Position numbers and translations under genes: made by a program. Below are positions 50,373 through 62,141 of a stretch of 64,000 nt of DNA, piece after piece (the stretch's first letter is position 1; the number at the start of each line of letters is the position of its first letter). Below the pieces are notes generated by a model. The model searched no databases. It was not told the origin of the DNA and worked only from the letters and a program-made list of their open reading frames with translations. The DNA comes from Gyromitra esculenta (Eukaryota > Ascomycota > Pezizomycetes > Pezizales > Discinaceae): the NCBI GenBank assembly GCA_038503075.1, contig JBCAML010000017.1:434001-498000 (forward strand). The letters are read 5' to 3'.

Positions 50373-51662
50373 TAATATGTATGGTGCCCCACGGCTCGAT
50401 CATGGACGCACACTGATTCCTGCAGGCAGCAGTCTCAGACGTAGGAGGCAAAGATGTAGGTGTGAGGTATATTCTAGAGAATTAAATATGCGTACCATTT
50501 TCTTCGAGGGTTTATGGTGGAGGCTGGTAGCCTCAGAAGCGCCGCTGATGGGGTTTGGTGGAGATTTCTTATGTCTGTGTTATTTCCCCTATATTTGCAG
50601 CTGTCAGTCGTGCCATTTTCCCTCTCTCTCTAAAGAATGCACTTGGGAGTTTGGGGGCTGTGAAAGTCCAAGTTTATCTCCAAGTCGATTGTTTATGGAG
50701 GTTTTATGTTCCCGGGATGAGTTTATATGAAGGGAGATACTGTTCCCACTTCCTAGTTAACTGACGAGAACAAGTCTTGATATGTGGTGATGTTAGAGTG
50801 CAGAGAGGTTCGACCGAACTGTTTGTTATGATAAAAGAAGAGAAGAAGAAGCGAGAAAGAAAAATAACACTAGTATATATATAACCATTCACTAGCTCGT
50901 CACAGAGCCCCATAACACCAAAGAATCACGTGCCCATACAACTTCTCAACAGGTGATATTGATGGAAGATTGAGAGGTGGGACAATCGGGTGTGTGAGGC
51001 AGCCCCCGCCACGCCTGACTTCCCCAAACCGGTGTATTTGTAAGGCTCTTCATACGTATATGTATAGTCCACATACTCGTCATGTTGCTGTACTTGGGCT
51101 CCGATCTATTGTCGTTGGCTGCAACACAATTTTGTCGTGGGCACTAGGTTCATGAAATATACATTTAATCACGATATATCACTCGGTCTAATAAGATGTT
51201 GCCAAGCTGGAGTAGATACAGCGCAAGGAGTGGTAGCCAATGAGGACTGGCTATTAGTATCTTCCTCGGATGATGGTGTTCAGCGTAGGAGTTTCCTTGC
51301 CACGAAAGGATTTGATGGTTTCTCTAGGACAATGTCCTATGCTGGTGATCAAGCTGAATAGTTTGGACGTTATGTTGGTTCCCGCTTGTGTTGTAATTAC
51401 CTAGAAGCTGTCGTAATAAAGTCTCAGGTCCGGGACGAGCCATCGTGACTTTGGGGCTTCAATTATCTATTGTTGATAAGGGCAACATACGGCTGCGACT
51501 TAGGCTCCAGTAAGAAAATACGATCTTCAAATAGGACTTTAAACTCTTATATACACTACACCCCCCCCACACACACACACCCATCTCGAAAAAAGAAAGA
51601 AAGATAGGGAGAAAACCCCATCATCTATCCACCCACCTAATCGAAGCCCTCCCTAAACTCTA
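50373..51662. other. intergenic stretch
   Basis: No recognisable gene. Open frames at 50555-50764 and 51137-51361 are short and lack motifs. A CCCCCCCCACACACACAC run (51560-51580) precedes the 3' end of the minus-strand gene at 51663. Confidence 0.45.
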
Positions 51663-52668
51663 TTAATACCACTTCCTCGCCTCCTCCCCATCCCCAATAT
51701 CCTCATCCTCCATAATCCCCAGATGAAGATTCGCCTTAACCATATTCCTCCCTCTCCCTCTCCCTCTCACTGCAGTTTTAGCCTTTGCCTTTGCCTTAGT
51801 CTTTGCCTCCATTCTGGGAGCACCGGTAGCTACAGCAGATGATGGAGCAGCGGGCGACTGCCCACCACCCCCTCCTCCAAAGAAGTCATCCAACTCGCTT
51901 GCATCCCCAGACGCAATAGTGACGCTCTCGAGCCCCGCCGCTGCAGTTTTCTTTACTGGCCGCTTTGGAGATAATGTTGCGGAGGATGCGAATTCTTCCG
52001 AGAGCACGGAGATGCGTTCGCGCTCGAAGGAGGCGAGTTGGGCTGTGTAGTCTTGTTTTTTGAGCGCTAGGTCCGCTCTACGTCGTACCAGTTATATTTA
52101 GCCACGGTTAGAAAAAGGGAAGAGGAAAAGGGGGGAGGGGGGAAGGGAGGGAGAATGATGCCTTCGTGATTGAGCATATGCTTCGAATCTTGCGTCTTCT
52201 GCTGCCTGGAGCTCTTGGAGGTCTGTGGCTTCTTGAGTGGCTTCTATTTGTGTGATTAGGGCGTCCAGGTCGAGGAGTTGCTGGTGGAGGTGTTCTTTGT
52301 ATTGTTAGCTCTGTGCTGGGTTCTGCTGGGAGTGAGTGGGTGGGTATTACTGGCTTGGTCGGATGCTTTGTCGATTGATGCTTTCATGGCTGATATCTGG
52401 GAGACATATTCGCGGAGGTCTCGAGCCGCGGAGGCATGGGATTCGACCTGGAGGGGCTTGTGGGTTAGTATTTGTGTGCTTGATATACGGTAGATAACTC
52501 ACGAGCTCGTCGACTCGATTGACGAGATGCAGAGCTTCCTGGCGGGGAGGTTTGTTAACTGGACTATCCTGATACTGCGAGGAGGGGGACTGGGACAGAC
52601 GATTGCTTTTGCGTCGTTCTCGGCTGCGGTGTCGATGATTACTGAGCGTGGGAGTCTTTACTCGCCAT
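51663..52668 (-). CDS. coiled-coil protein of unknown function
   Basis: Five exons join in phase (minus strand): 52662-52668, 52503-52558, 52351-52447, 52162-52294, 51663-52077; 235 residues. The first exon is only 7 nt (ATGGCGA), giving the start MAINKPPRQEALHLVNRVDE. Residues ~20-120 are charged and helical with heptad character (AARDLREYVSQISAMKASID, LHQQLLDLDALITQIEATQE). The C-terminal third is low in complexity: DDFFGGGGGGQ, an Ala/Lys stretch (EAKTKAKAKAKTAV), RGRGRGRN, and an acidic end. The intron at 52078-52161 starts with GC (AG|GCATCA); without it the frame does not close. I do not recognise the family; a small adaptor or tethering subunit is possible. It is divergent from TYW2. 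Confidence 0.6.
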
Positions 52669-53001
52669 CACCACAAAGATTAGATGCCTGTCGTCTCTTT
52701 TGTGGTGTTTCGATATATGGAAGCCGGTGGAGACTCACTGCTCAACAAACGCCCTCGTCAACGGCAAGTTCTCCAGCCTGCAGAATCAGCACTCTCCCAA
52801 CTCCAGGCCCCGGACACAGCTCTCACATTTCCTCCGTCTGCTCACGTCCGCCCCTGCAGCTCTGTCAGTGCTCTTCTCCGTATCGTGTGCGGTCGGCAGG
52901 AAAAACTCACATCGGCATCGCCTCGCCCCCACCATCGCCCCCACCAAGCCGTTGCACAAGCCCCCGAAGTCCGCGGAATCGGTCCATGCCGCGATCATAC
53001 C

Positions 53002-54405
53002 ATGGCCCTCTCGGAAAACACTCGTGTCGTAGCGCTGGTCGTTCCGCGCGCGCTCGTGAAAACGGTGAAGAGCGTGTTGGAGGGGAAGGGTTGGTTTGGG
53101 AGGAAGATTGAGGAGATTGGCCGCGGCGGCAACGTCAGCGGCAGTGGGGGTGGCAGTGGGGGTGGACAGGCAGCCGCGGAGGACGTTCACGGGGAATTCA
53201 GGATTCTCACGAGATTGCTACTTGACAGCAATGGCGATGATGGGAATACAGACGAAGAGGTTCTCCGGCTTCTGGGACTGGAGTCGTATGTGGGGAGGAT
53301 CAGGGTTACGTTCGAGATCCCCGGCGGTGCGGCCACAGCTATATCTGCGGCGACTCGCAGCCCCCTCGACTCTGCCATCGCCGCCTTCCTGCAGACCCAC
53401 CCCGCCGTCTGTCCGCCAGATGCGGCCTCCGCCCTCCTCGCCTCCGCGCCGCGCCGATGGTCCCTCTACCCCCCGCTCGCGCTGCTCCCGCCCACAGCGT
53501 TCTCCTCCCCCGCGTGGAGCGCCCTCCTCTCCTCCCTCTCACCAGACCTGAAATCCACCCTCTACTCCACAATCACACACGCCCTCTCCGCGACCCACCT
53601 CGCCGTGAATGCCCCCATCTCTTCAGCCTCGGCCCTGCGCTCCCCTAGCGGTCTCGTCCCGCTGCACGGCGACTTTGGCCCCTCCCTCCCCACCTCCACC
53701 ACCCCAACCCCCGCAGACCTCGCCGCAGCATTCTGGTGCCATTCCCGCCAGAACGGAATCTTCCAGACCTGGGCGCCCCGCTACACGATGTTCAGCCGCG
53801 GCAACATCAAGGAGAAAGCGCGCGTGCTGGGGCTCCCCGACGTAGCAGGGCAGACGGTGGTGGACCTGTATGCCGGAATTGGGTACTTTGCGTTTTCGTA
53901 TGTGGCGGCGGGAGCGCAGCGGGTGTGGTGCTGGGAGATGAATCCGTGGAGCTGCGAGGCGCTGGTTCGGGGCGCGCGAGGGAACGGGTGGGGGGTGCAG
54001 CTTGTGCAGCAGGGTGAGGAGATGACAGGCGTGCTGGAGGAGGAGTGTAGGTTGGTGGTCTTCATGGAGGATAATAGCGCTGCGGAGGAGAGGTTGAAGG
54101 GCCTGCGGGTGCTCGGGGTGAGGCACGTTAATTTGGGGTTGCTGCCAACTTCGAGGGGGAGCTGGGAGGCGGCGCTGGGGATCGTGGATCGCAGGATGGG
54201 CGGGTGGGTTCATGTTCATGAGAATATTGCGGAGGGGGGAATTGGGGAGTATGCTGCGTCGGTGGTGCGCCAGTTTGAAGGTATGGAGAAGGCGAGGGGG
54301 GACAATGCTAGGACGATAGCATGCGAGCATGTAGAGCAGGTCAAGACGTTTGCGCCGGGGGTAATGCATTGTGTATTAGATCTGCACATTGGCGGAGGGA
54401 ATTAG
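53002..54405 (+). CDS. TYW2: tRNA wybutosine-synthesising protein 2 (TYW2/Trm12)
   Basis: Class I SAM-dependent 3-amino-3-carboxypropyl transferase of the wybutosine pathway, acting on the modified G37 of tRNA-Phe in the cytosol. One exon, 467 residues from the ATG at 53002 (MALSENTRVVALVVPRALV); the frame is open upstream to 52684 but the first ~106 codons look non-coding. Diagnostic: WAPRYTMFSRGNIKEKARVL, the SAM motif VVDLYAGIGYFAFSYVAAGA, and WCWEMNPWSCEALVRGA (the related Trm5 methylase differs here). Later: WVHVHENIAEGGIGEYA and VKTFAPGVMHCVLDLHIG. Residues ~38-55 are a Gly/Ser-rich insert. Very GC-rich, which opens many spurious frames on both strands. Confidence 0.9.
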   Translation: MALSENTRVVALVVPRALVKTVKSVLEGKGWFGRKIEEIGRGGNVSGSGGGSGGGQAAAEDVHGEFRILTRLLLDSNGDDGNTDEEVLRLLGLESYVGRIRVTFEIPGGAATAISAATRSPLDSAIAAFLQTHPAVCPPDAASALLASAPRRWSLYPPLALLPPTAFSSPAWSALLSSLSPDLKSTLYSTITHALSATHLAVNAPISSASALRSPSGLVPLHGDFGPSLPTSTTPTPADLAAAFWCHSRQNGIFQTWAPRYTMFSRGNIKEKARVLGLPDVAGQTVVDLYAGIGYFAFSYVAAGAQRVWCWEMNPWSCEALVRGARGNGWGVQLVQQGEEMTGVLEEECRLVVFMEDNSAAEERLKGLRVLGVRHVNLGLLPTSRGSWEAALGIVDRRMGGWVHVHENIAEGGIGEYAASVVRQFEGMEKARGDNARTIACEHVEQVKTFAPGVMHCVLDLHIGGGN

Positions 54406-54575
54406 GGTTGTGTATAGAGCAATAAAAAAAAAGATATATAATACATGTGTACTGGTTTACAAGAAAAAAAGACAGAAACCCCGATCATGCCCGACTCCCT
54501 CTAACAAAAAAACTCATGTTCGTACAGCTGTTATACATGTTTTCTAGATGCCCCTTCGTCCCTGTCGTTACTCCT
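54406..54575. terminator. short convergent 3' region, TYW2 / Ssp120-like
   Basis: Only 170 bp separate the two convergent stop codons. It has AATAAAAAA (54420-54428), a likely poly(A) signal for TYW2, and an A-rich tract. 3' UTR overlap between the two transcripts is likely. Confidence 0.5.
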
Positions 54576-55324
54576 TTAATCTCGCGGGCGGAACTTCATT
54601 GGGATGTTTTTCTCAATGATGGGGCTGCGCTCGAGAACGGACTGTGCGTATTCCTCGTCTTCCTCCTGGTCGTGCAATTTGAACTGCGGGATTGTCCATT
54701 AGAAACACTGCCATCAAAGCCGAACTATGGGAGAGGTAGAAAACCATACATGCTCGATATCCTCAGGATGGTTCAGCTCCTCTTCCGTCGAGTCTTCGTT
54801 GTGGTATTTCTCAAAGTGATGAATCTCATACTCATACTCTGCATCACCATGATGTCCCGGTCCCAACTGTGTGCAATAATCCCGTCAGCATTTCTCCAAC
54901 CCCCTCCCCTCCCCCCCACCCAAACATTTGTACATACCCCGAAATCCGGCAACGTATTCCCATTATGTATAAACGTCTGAAACTCCTGCACGGTGATATC
55001 GCCGTCGTGTCTCAGATTAATCAGATCGCTGACGGTCTTCCACACGTGCTCCTTCGTCTCGTCCGAGGCCGTCGAGTCCGGCTGCTCGAGCCCGTACGTG
55101 CGCAGCACCTCGTCGCGCGTCCACGTCCCGCTGTTGTCAAAGTCGTGCAGGTGGAAGAACGCGCCCGAGTCGAAATTGTAGATGTGGTGCTCTTCCTGCA
55201 TGTGTCGTTCTGCCCAGTTCAGGGCGCGGTCGGTGTCGTCGTCTTGGTGGGGCGTGCCATGCGCGGAGGAGGACCCGAGGGCGCTGGCGAGGAGGAGGAG
55301 GCAGAGGGTGGGGAGGGGAGGCAT
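54576..55324 (-). CDS. SSP120: Ssp120-like EF-hand protein of the secretory pathway
   Basis: Predicted luminal calcium-binding protein similar to yeast Ssp120 and nucleobindins. Three exons in phase (minus strand): 54938-55324, 54750-54866, 54576-54683; 203 residues. Signal peptide MPPLPTLCLLLLASALGSSS. Then WAERHMQEEHHIYNFDSGAF and an EF-hand loop in LHDFDNSGTWTRDEVL (D-x-D-x-S-x-T-x-x-x-D-E type). A second loop, NLRHDGDITVQEF, is less canonical. The C-terminus is acidic and His-rich (HDQEEDEEYAQSVLE). No HDEL-type retention signal; it ends KFRPRD. In yeast Ssp120 works with the cargo receptor Emp46/47; that role here is inferred from family only. Confidence 0.82.
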
Positions 55325-56930
55325 TGTCGAAGTTGTTGTTTTTTTTGGGGGGGGAGGGGAGGTGGAAGAAGAGGGATGGGGGGGATGGGGAGGATACGTT
55401 GGGGGTTTTGATATTGGACTATGTACCCTAGGTACTCCCGCGGCTGCTTTTTTCTTAATGCCCCTGAGCTGTCTGCTGGGATGTCATCGGCTTGCATACA
55501 TACGTGCCAAGCCGAAAAACGGTACCTGAAACGGTTTTGGCAACAAAGAGGTGGCCCTGCAATGGGGAGTGGTATCTGCGTATTTGGGAATATCTATCGG
55601 GAATTAAGCTTTCAACGCCGTATAAGACATCTGGATTGTCTCAGGGCTTTGGTGTTGGTGTTGCGGGCGTGCACTGTGGGTTAGGGTTGTGCTATCCTCT
55701 CATCGCTCCCTTTGTTTCTGTTCTACTGGCTACAGAACATAATCTTGGATCATGAAACTGGCCCTTTCCGTCTACTCGAGACTTTTTGGCTCTATTGGTG
55801 TTGTAGTGTTTGTGCCAGTTACTTCACGAAGCTTTGCAGTGCAGGGCAGCCATCTTGTCTACGCGGCAAATGCTTTGATAGGGCGTATCTTCGTGGGGTT
55901 ACTTTTCACCACCTCTAGGTGTGTATTCATAGCTGAAGCTTACTTCTATGATGTGCTCTACTAGCTAACTTGTTTCAAGTATCGCTAACTTTCTGGTAAT
56001 GAGAACAGGGCGGTATTGTCCATCATAGCGTATCACTCGCACGTAACACCGTCGGGGAGGGCTACATGCAATGTGGACTTGAGTCCATCTTCAATTATTT
56101 TCTCATGTTTATTTGCATCAGCTTGTGTGGTTTGTTGAACTGTTCTGTATTCTCTACAAAGTGAATTCGTGAGGAATGGTTTCCCACGAACCGCAATCGC
56201 GAAGCAGGTCACCAACAATACTTTGGAGATGGCCTCGGCTTTGTATCTCGAAATTTAGAGCACTCATCCCCTCCATACTGCTTCAAGGTTAAGTGTGTGT
56301 TTTTCAGTCCCTACACTGTCCAGAGACTCTACATCTCTGGCTCCTCAAGAGCGTTCGCCGGATTAGCATCCTCCGATTTCCATCCCAAAATTGCTCTAGC
56401 ATAGAGCTATAATCACTACCGCCCGAGAGCATAAGGCAGAGATTTGTTTAATCATCTTGCTGTACTGGTCTGTACAGTCTCGTTCGAAAAGTCTTGGCAC
56501 CCCTCGTCTCTATTAAGCACGACTGCCGACGGATTGAGGCTATAATCTTTGTAGGAAATAGTTATGTGGGGTAGTTAGATGTTACTCAGCATCTGAGGAT
56601 CTCCATAGTTTTCCACCCTTTCGAATTACTGTTTTCCAGTTCGATTCGTAGCTATTTAATTTATTATCAACGATTAGTAGGGTGCCAGGGTTTTGAGAAC
56701 GTGACTGTACACTCCCCGTATCCTAATATTTGCAGTCACGACACATCACTCGAGCTCCAGCACTGTGGCTCAACTCCGCCACACATCACCCGCCACACGG
56801 CGCGAACACCTTCCCTTCACCTCAAATCTCGCGCACCCAACTCTCTCCCAGCAACTCCCTTCCCTCAGTTCGCCGTCCACACACACACAACCCCCCCCCC
56901 CCCTCCCCTTCCCCCAAATTAGAGCGAGCC
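55325..56930. other. divergent upstream region, Ssp120-like / PRP22
   Basis: 1.6 kb between divergent genes. 55340-55400 is G-rich (complementary to a CT-rich leader of the Ssp120-like gene). 56870-56925 is C-rich and forms the PRP22 leader. The middle is AT-rich without recognisable genes. Confidence 0.5.
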
Positions 56931-59900
56931 ATGATGGACGCGCTCGCAGATCTCCAGAACCTGGAATACCTCTCCCTGGTGTCCAAAATCACCACGGAGC
57001 TCTCCAACCATCTGGGCATCAACGACAAAACCCTCTCCGAGTTCATAATCAACCTGCATGACTCCGCCACCTCGCCGTCCGAGTTCAAGTCCTCGATCGC
57101 CTCCATGGGCGTCGAGTTCCCGGACTCGCTGGTCACGAGTATCGACCGGTTGATCCTGACAATGCACCCGAAACACAAGAACAAACGCGCGGAGGCGAAA
57201 GACGGCCAGGACGGGGAGCGGAAGGGCATGGATTTGGATACGAAGAGTAGGGTGTTTAAGGGCCTTGCGTTACCGGATAGAGTTGTGGTGTGGAATGATG
57301 ATGAGGATGAAGAGCTGCAGAAGGAAAAGGAGGAGGAGGAAGAGGAGGCTGCAGCCGTCAAGGGGAAACCGGACGCGATCGATGATATGATGACTATGCT
57401 GGAGAATCTGGAGGGGAAGAGTAAGGCCAAGGGAAGCGAAAAGGGAAAAGTTTCTGGTGGCGATGAGGCGTTGGCGTTTCTGGAGAGCCTGGAGCCTGGG
57501 CGAGGAAGTGGGAGGCCTGAGAAATCTCGGAAACGAACTCGTTCGCCGAGTCCTGGCTACGGAGGAGGAGGAAAGAGGTCATCAAGATACAGGTCACGAT
57601 CAAGATCTATGTCGCGAGACAGAGGGCGCAGAAAACGACGAGATAGAGATGGCTACGAGGAACTCGAGGATCGTAATGGCAATGGCAAAGGCTATGGTGG
57701 AGGCCGTCGTAAAGACCGCTACGACGACCACGAGTTCAAGAGACCCCCGCCACCTGAAGTTGACGCCGAGCCAATCCTCTTCAAAATCTACGAGGGCAAA
57801 GTCACTTCCGTCAAGGATTTCGGCGCATTCGTCAACCTCATTGGTGTCAAGGGCAAAGTTGACGGCCTTGTCCACGTCTCCGCTATTCAGGAAGATCGTG
57901 TCAATAACCCTGCCGACCTCCTGAGCAAAGGCATGCCTGTCAAAGTTAAGGTCATCAGCATCCAAGGCACCCGAATAGGACTATCTATGAAAGACGTGAA
58001 CCAGAAAACCGGTCGCGATATGGACCCTGCGAAACGAATCGCTTCCGGCGCGAATATGGAGCGTCTCGACGGCACTGGCTCACGCTACGGTGGACTAGAC
58101 ACCAATCCCGTCCCCGTGTTCGAGGGCGAAATCGATCCCAAAGCAATGCGCACCAAGAAACGAATGACCTCACCGGAACGCTGGGAGATTAAACAGCTTA
58201 TCGCCTCCGGCGCTATTTCGGCAGCCGACTACCCGGATATCGATGAAGAGTACCACATGACGCTGACGGGTGAGGGCGAGTTCGAGGAGGAGGAAGATAT
58301 CGATATCGAGGTCCGAGGAGAAGAGCCCCCATTTTTGGCGGGTCAGACAAGACAGAGTCTCGAGCTCTCGCCAATTCGTGTCGTTAAGGCCCCCGACGGC
58401 TCTCTGAACAGAGCTGCGTTGGGAGGAACTGCCCTTGCAAAAGAGAGGCGAGAATTACGCCAACAGCAATCTGCGGACCAAGCCGCAGAGGAAGCACAGA
58501 AGGTCGATCTCACAGCACAATGGCAGGATCCTATGGTGGCGCCGGAGGAGCGCAAGTTTGCGTCTGATCTTAAGAATGCACGAATGAATAAGGGCGTTGA
58601 TGACATGCCCGAGTGGAAGAAGGCGACAATGAGTAAGAACATGTCGTTCGGACGCATCACGAGCATGAGCATCAAGGAGCAGAGGGAATCACTCCCCGTC
58701 TACAAACTTAGGAGTTCGCTCATCAAGGCCGTGAGGGAGAACCAGCTGCTGATTGTCGTTGGTGATACCGGGTCTGGGAAGACAACACAGATGACGCAGT
58801 ATCTGGCAGAAGCAGGATTTGCGGACCGGGGAATCATTGGATGTACCCAGCCACGTCGTGTCGCTGCTATGTCAGTTGCTAAACGTGTCGCCGAAGAGGT
58901 CGGGTGCCGGGTTGGTCAAGAAGTTGGGTACACTATCCGTTTTGAGGATTGCACTTCTCCAGAAACGAAGATCAAGTACATGACGGACGGGATGCTTCAG
59001 CGTGAGACGCTCCTCGACCCAGATCTAAAACGCTACTCCGTCATCATGCTCGACGAAGCTCACGAGCGTACCATTGCCACCGACGTCCTCTTTGGTCTTC
59101 TAAAAAAGACGCTTAAGCGCCGTCCGGACTTGAAGCTCATTGTCACTTCTGCCACCCTTGACGCGGAAAAGTTCTCAAACTACTTCAACCAATGTCCTAT
59201 CTTTACTATTCCTGGCCGAACTTATCCCGTCGAAGTCCTATACACTAAGGAGCCCGAATCCGATTACCTCGATGCAGCCCTTATCACAGTAATGCAGATC
59301 CATCTCAGCGAGCCTCCCGGAGATATCCTACTCTTTTTGACTGGTCAGGAGGAAATCGATACCAGTTGCGAAATTCTTTACGAGCGTATGAAAGCGCTGG
59401 GTCCGTCTGTGCCGGATCTTATCATCCTGCCTGTCTACTCCGCACTCCCATCTGAGATGCAGTCCAAGATCTTCGATCCTGCACCGCCAGGAAGCAGAAA
59501 GGTTGTTATCGCGACCAATATTGCCGAGACGTCCATCACCATCGACCAGATCTACTACGTTGTCGATCCAGGTTTCGTCAAGCAGAACGCATTCGACCCG
59601 AAGCTGGGCATGGACTCACTCATTGTCACACCCATCTCCCAGGCGCAAGCCAAGCAGCGTGCCGGTCGCGCCGGTCGTACCGGACCAGGAAAGTGCTATA
59701 GACTGTACACCGAGGCGGCGTTTCAAAGTGAGATGTTACCGACTAGTATTCCCGAGATCCAGCGCCAGAATCTGTCGCATACGATTCTTATACTGAAGGC
59801 TATGGGCATCAACGATCTGCTGCATTTCGACTTTATGGACCCGCCACCGACGAACACCATGTTGACAGCGCTGGAGGAACTGTATGCGCTGAGTGCGCTC

Positions 59901-60786
59901 GATGATGAAGGGCTGCTAACGAGGCTGGGACGCAAGATGGCGGATTTCCCGATGGAACCGGCGCTAGCCAAAGTGTTGATTGCGAGTGTGGATATGGGCT
60001 GCAGCGACGAAATGTTAAGTATTGTTGCCATGCTGAGCGTCCAGACCGTCTTCTACCGACCGAAGGAGAAACAGCAGCAAGCAGACCAGAAGAAAGCCAA
60101 ATTCCACGATCCCCACGGCGACCATCTCACCCTCCTCAACGTTTACAATTCCTGGAAACAGAGCGCCTACAGCAACCCCTGGTGCTTCGATAATTTTATT
60201 CAAGCACGCTCAATGAAGCGCGCAAAAGATGTCCGTGCACAGCTGGAAATGATCATGAGTCGGTACAGGCATAAGATTGTGTCTTGTGGACGCAACACCA
60301 TGATGGTGCGACAGGCACTGTGCAGTGGCTTCTTTAGGAACTCGGCGAGGAAGGATCCGCAGGAAGGATATAAGACCCTCATCGAGGGCACACCGGTCTA
60401 TATGCATCCCGCTAGCGCACTTTTTGGGAAGCCGGCGGAACATGTTATTTTTCACACGCTGGTTATGACAACGAAGGAATATATGCATTGTACTACTGCG
60501 ATTGAACCCAAGTGGCTTGGTATGTTTTTTTTTTTCTATATCTCTTTTTTTTCCTCACTTCTTTTTTTGGGGGGGCTTGGTTTGGTTTGGTTTTGCTGAC
60601 TTTGGTATAGTGGATTGTGCACCCAATTTCTTCAAGGTCGGAGGCGGGAAAGGAGAGCTTAGCAAGAGGAGAAAGAACGAGCGGATTCAGCCACTGTTCA
60701 ATCGGTTCGGAGACGGCGACGACAGCTGGAGATTGTCGGCGCAGAAAAGACAGGGGAGGGGTGGTGGCGGTGGTACTTGGGGTTAG
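56931..60786 (+). CDS. PRP22: pre-mRNA-splicing DEAH helicase Prp22 (DHX8)
   Basis: ATP-dependent RNA helicase that releases mature mRNA from the spliceosome. Two exons: 56931-60519 and 60611-60786; 1,254 residues. Start 56931 ([20 protein letters not shown]) matches the Prp22 N-terminus; the upstream open frame is a C-rich leader. Order: N-terminal helical region, acidic stretch (~120-145), RS/RD-rich segment (~200-265), S1 RNA-binding domain (~280-355, [24 protein letters not shown]), then the helicase core: [17 protein letters not shown] (~610), [26 protein letters not shown] (~706), [50 protein letters not shown], then HA2/OB. The RS-like and S1 domains separate it from Prp2, Prp16 and Prp43. 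C-terminus [12 protein letters not shown]. Confidence 0.96.
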
Positions 60787-61250
60787 ATGTTTTGCTTTAT
60801 TGTTTGTGGCTTGGGGGGGGGGGGGGGTTGGACTGTGACGGATGATGGCTTTAAGCGTGTATTTTTATGTAAAGGTTTTTTGTTTTGTTTTTGGCGATAT
60901 AAAATTGTGGTGATGATGGTATTGGTAGGGTGGGTATGATGAGGTAATGATAAGGTCGTGATCAAGGAGGACGATAGAAAAATGTGTATGTGACTTACTA
61001 GTGATTGATAGAAGCTTTTCTATTGCAGTTTAATTGTGAATTGGTGTTTATCACACCACGAGGGGATATGTTATGTGGTACAGTCTGGGTTCTGCACTGG
61101 TGGAACGTGATAACTGTAATACCAGTACTACATGTATGCAGTGTTTACCTGCTCATGCCAGTTCACGAGACCACTATGTCTGATTTGGTTTTCGTGAATA
61201 TTTCCCGCTTCGAGTCCGACGTCCGCTGCGATAGAACAAGTTCCCATTAT
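60787..61250. other. 3' region of PRP22
   Basis: G-run (60813-60826) and T-rich 3' UTR sequence, then AT-rich spacer with one TACATGTA (61129). No gene. Confidence 0.5.
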
Positions 61251-61716
61251 ATATGTGTTCTGACCGGTTTCTCAAGATTGCCAGTTGACAAACTGGCCAG
61301 GCCGCTTTACCAATGGGTCAACCGGTTTATAAACCGTCCAACTTGACGTATCGGCTGGCCGGTACCTAAAGTAAAATTTAAACTAGCCGATACCTCAAGG
61401 ATTTTTTTTTTTGCCTAGTGTAGAATGGAAAACATGAGTACTCTAGAACAGGCACTATTGCCATCGTCTCGCTTTTTTTCACCACTTGATTTGATTGTCT
61501 TAACACACTCAAGCTGTTCATCACAGTGGTTGTAAGATTTGGGCGTAAAAGTCACGGTGTAGAGAGAGGTTAACGGGGTGGTTGCTACACTTGAGAAACC
61601 GGCCAACTGCTAACAACACTTGAGAAACCGGTTGACCGGTTTCTAATGTTGGCCTCTTTATCAACCGGCTGACCGATTTGTTAACCGGCCCCACCTACAA
61701 ACCGGTCGGAACATAT
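61251..61716. mobile_element. ACCGGTTT-rich inverted-repeat element (MITE-like)
   Basis: The ends are inverted copies: ATATGTGTTCTGACCGGTTT at 61251-61270 and, inverted, AAACCGGTCGGAACATAT at 61699-61716. Inside, the motif RACCGGTTT and its complement recur many times, often back to back (ACCGGTTGACCGGTTTC near 61627, CAACCGGTTTATAAACCG near 61319). GAGAAACCGG occurs twice on the right and its complement on the left. No coding capacity. The element type is unknown; no clear target-site duplication was found. Confidence 0.5.
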
Positions 61717-62010
61717 GCGTGTTATTGTTTTTGGTGAACTATTTATTCCAACGAAATATCAATTACGTGGACACTCCATTATCTCGAGCCGGAATCTGGG
61801 GCTCTGTGTATTCTCATATGCATGTCCAGACCCGTGCTAATAGTATACGTAACAAAGACAGCAAGGGAATTCAAGAGAGCGATCCTAATAAATAATTTAA
61901 ATAATGCGAGTCCACCTGATCCTTCACTTAATGAAAATCCGACCTCGACTTTGAGTCGCGTACGTACTAACTAGCGAATTCACTATCTCCAGTCCTATCG
62001 TCTCGTACAT

Positions 62011-62040
62011 AGAGCTATATATATATAATATATAGCTCTG
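62011..62040. repeat. near-perfect AT palindrome
   Basis: AGAGCTATATA and TATATAGCTCT flank a short AT core, forming a potential hairpin or cruciform about 100 bp past the 3' end of the small gene at 62142. It may be a terminator element or just an AT palindrome. Confidence 0.5.
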
Positions 62041-62141
62041 CTTTTCGTCAACCTTAGCTCTCCCCCCCCCTCTTTCTCTGCTGAAAAAAGAAAAAAAATT
62101 AAATGTGCTAGCTAGCGCAAATGTACCTCCGAATGAAACTC

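Larger units (their letters stand above)
7413..61136. repeat. dispersed palindrome TACATGTA (21 copies counted)
   Basis: Starts at 7413, 7628, 7899, 11153, 12216, 13121, 13706, 14403, 20205, 21354, 33029, 35168, 35816, 35826, 40414, 40558, 41091, 41469, 42257, 42558, 61129. All are outside intact coding exons; 35168 is in the pseudogene. Flanks vary, so this is an 8-bp core and not a long repeat. Near matches (CATATGTA, CATGTAC) are also common close by. Confidence 0.8.

Noticed and set aside
52786..54369. Long frames on other strands/frames within TYW2 (e.g. 53623-54369 minus)
   Set aside because: GC-rich shadow frames of TYW2; the TYW2 frame alone has family motifs.
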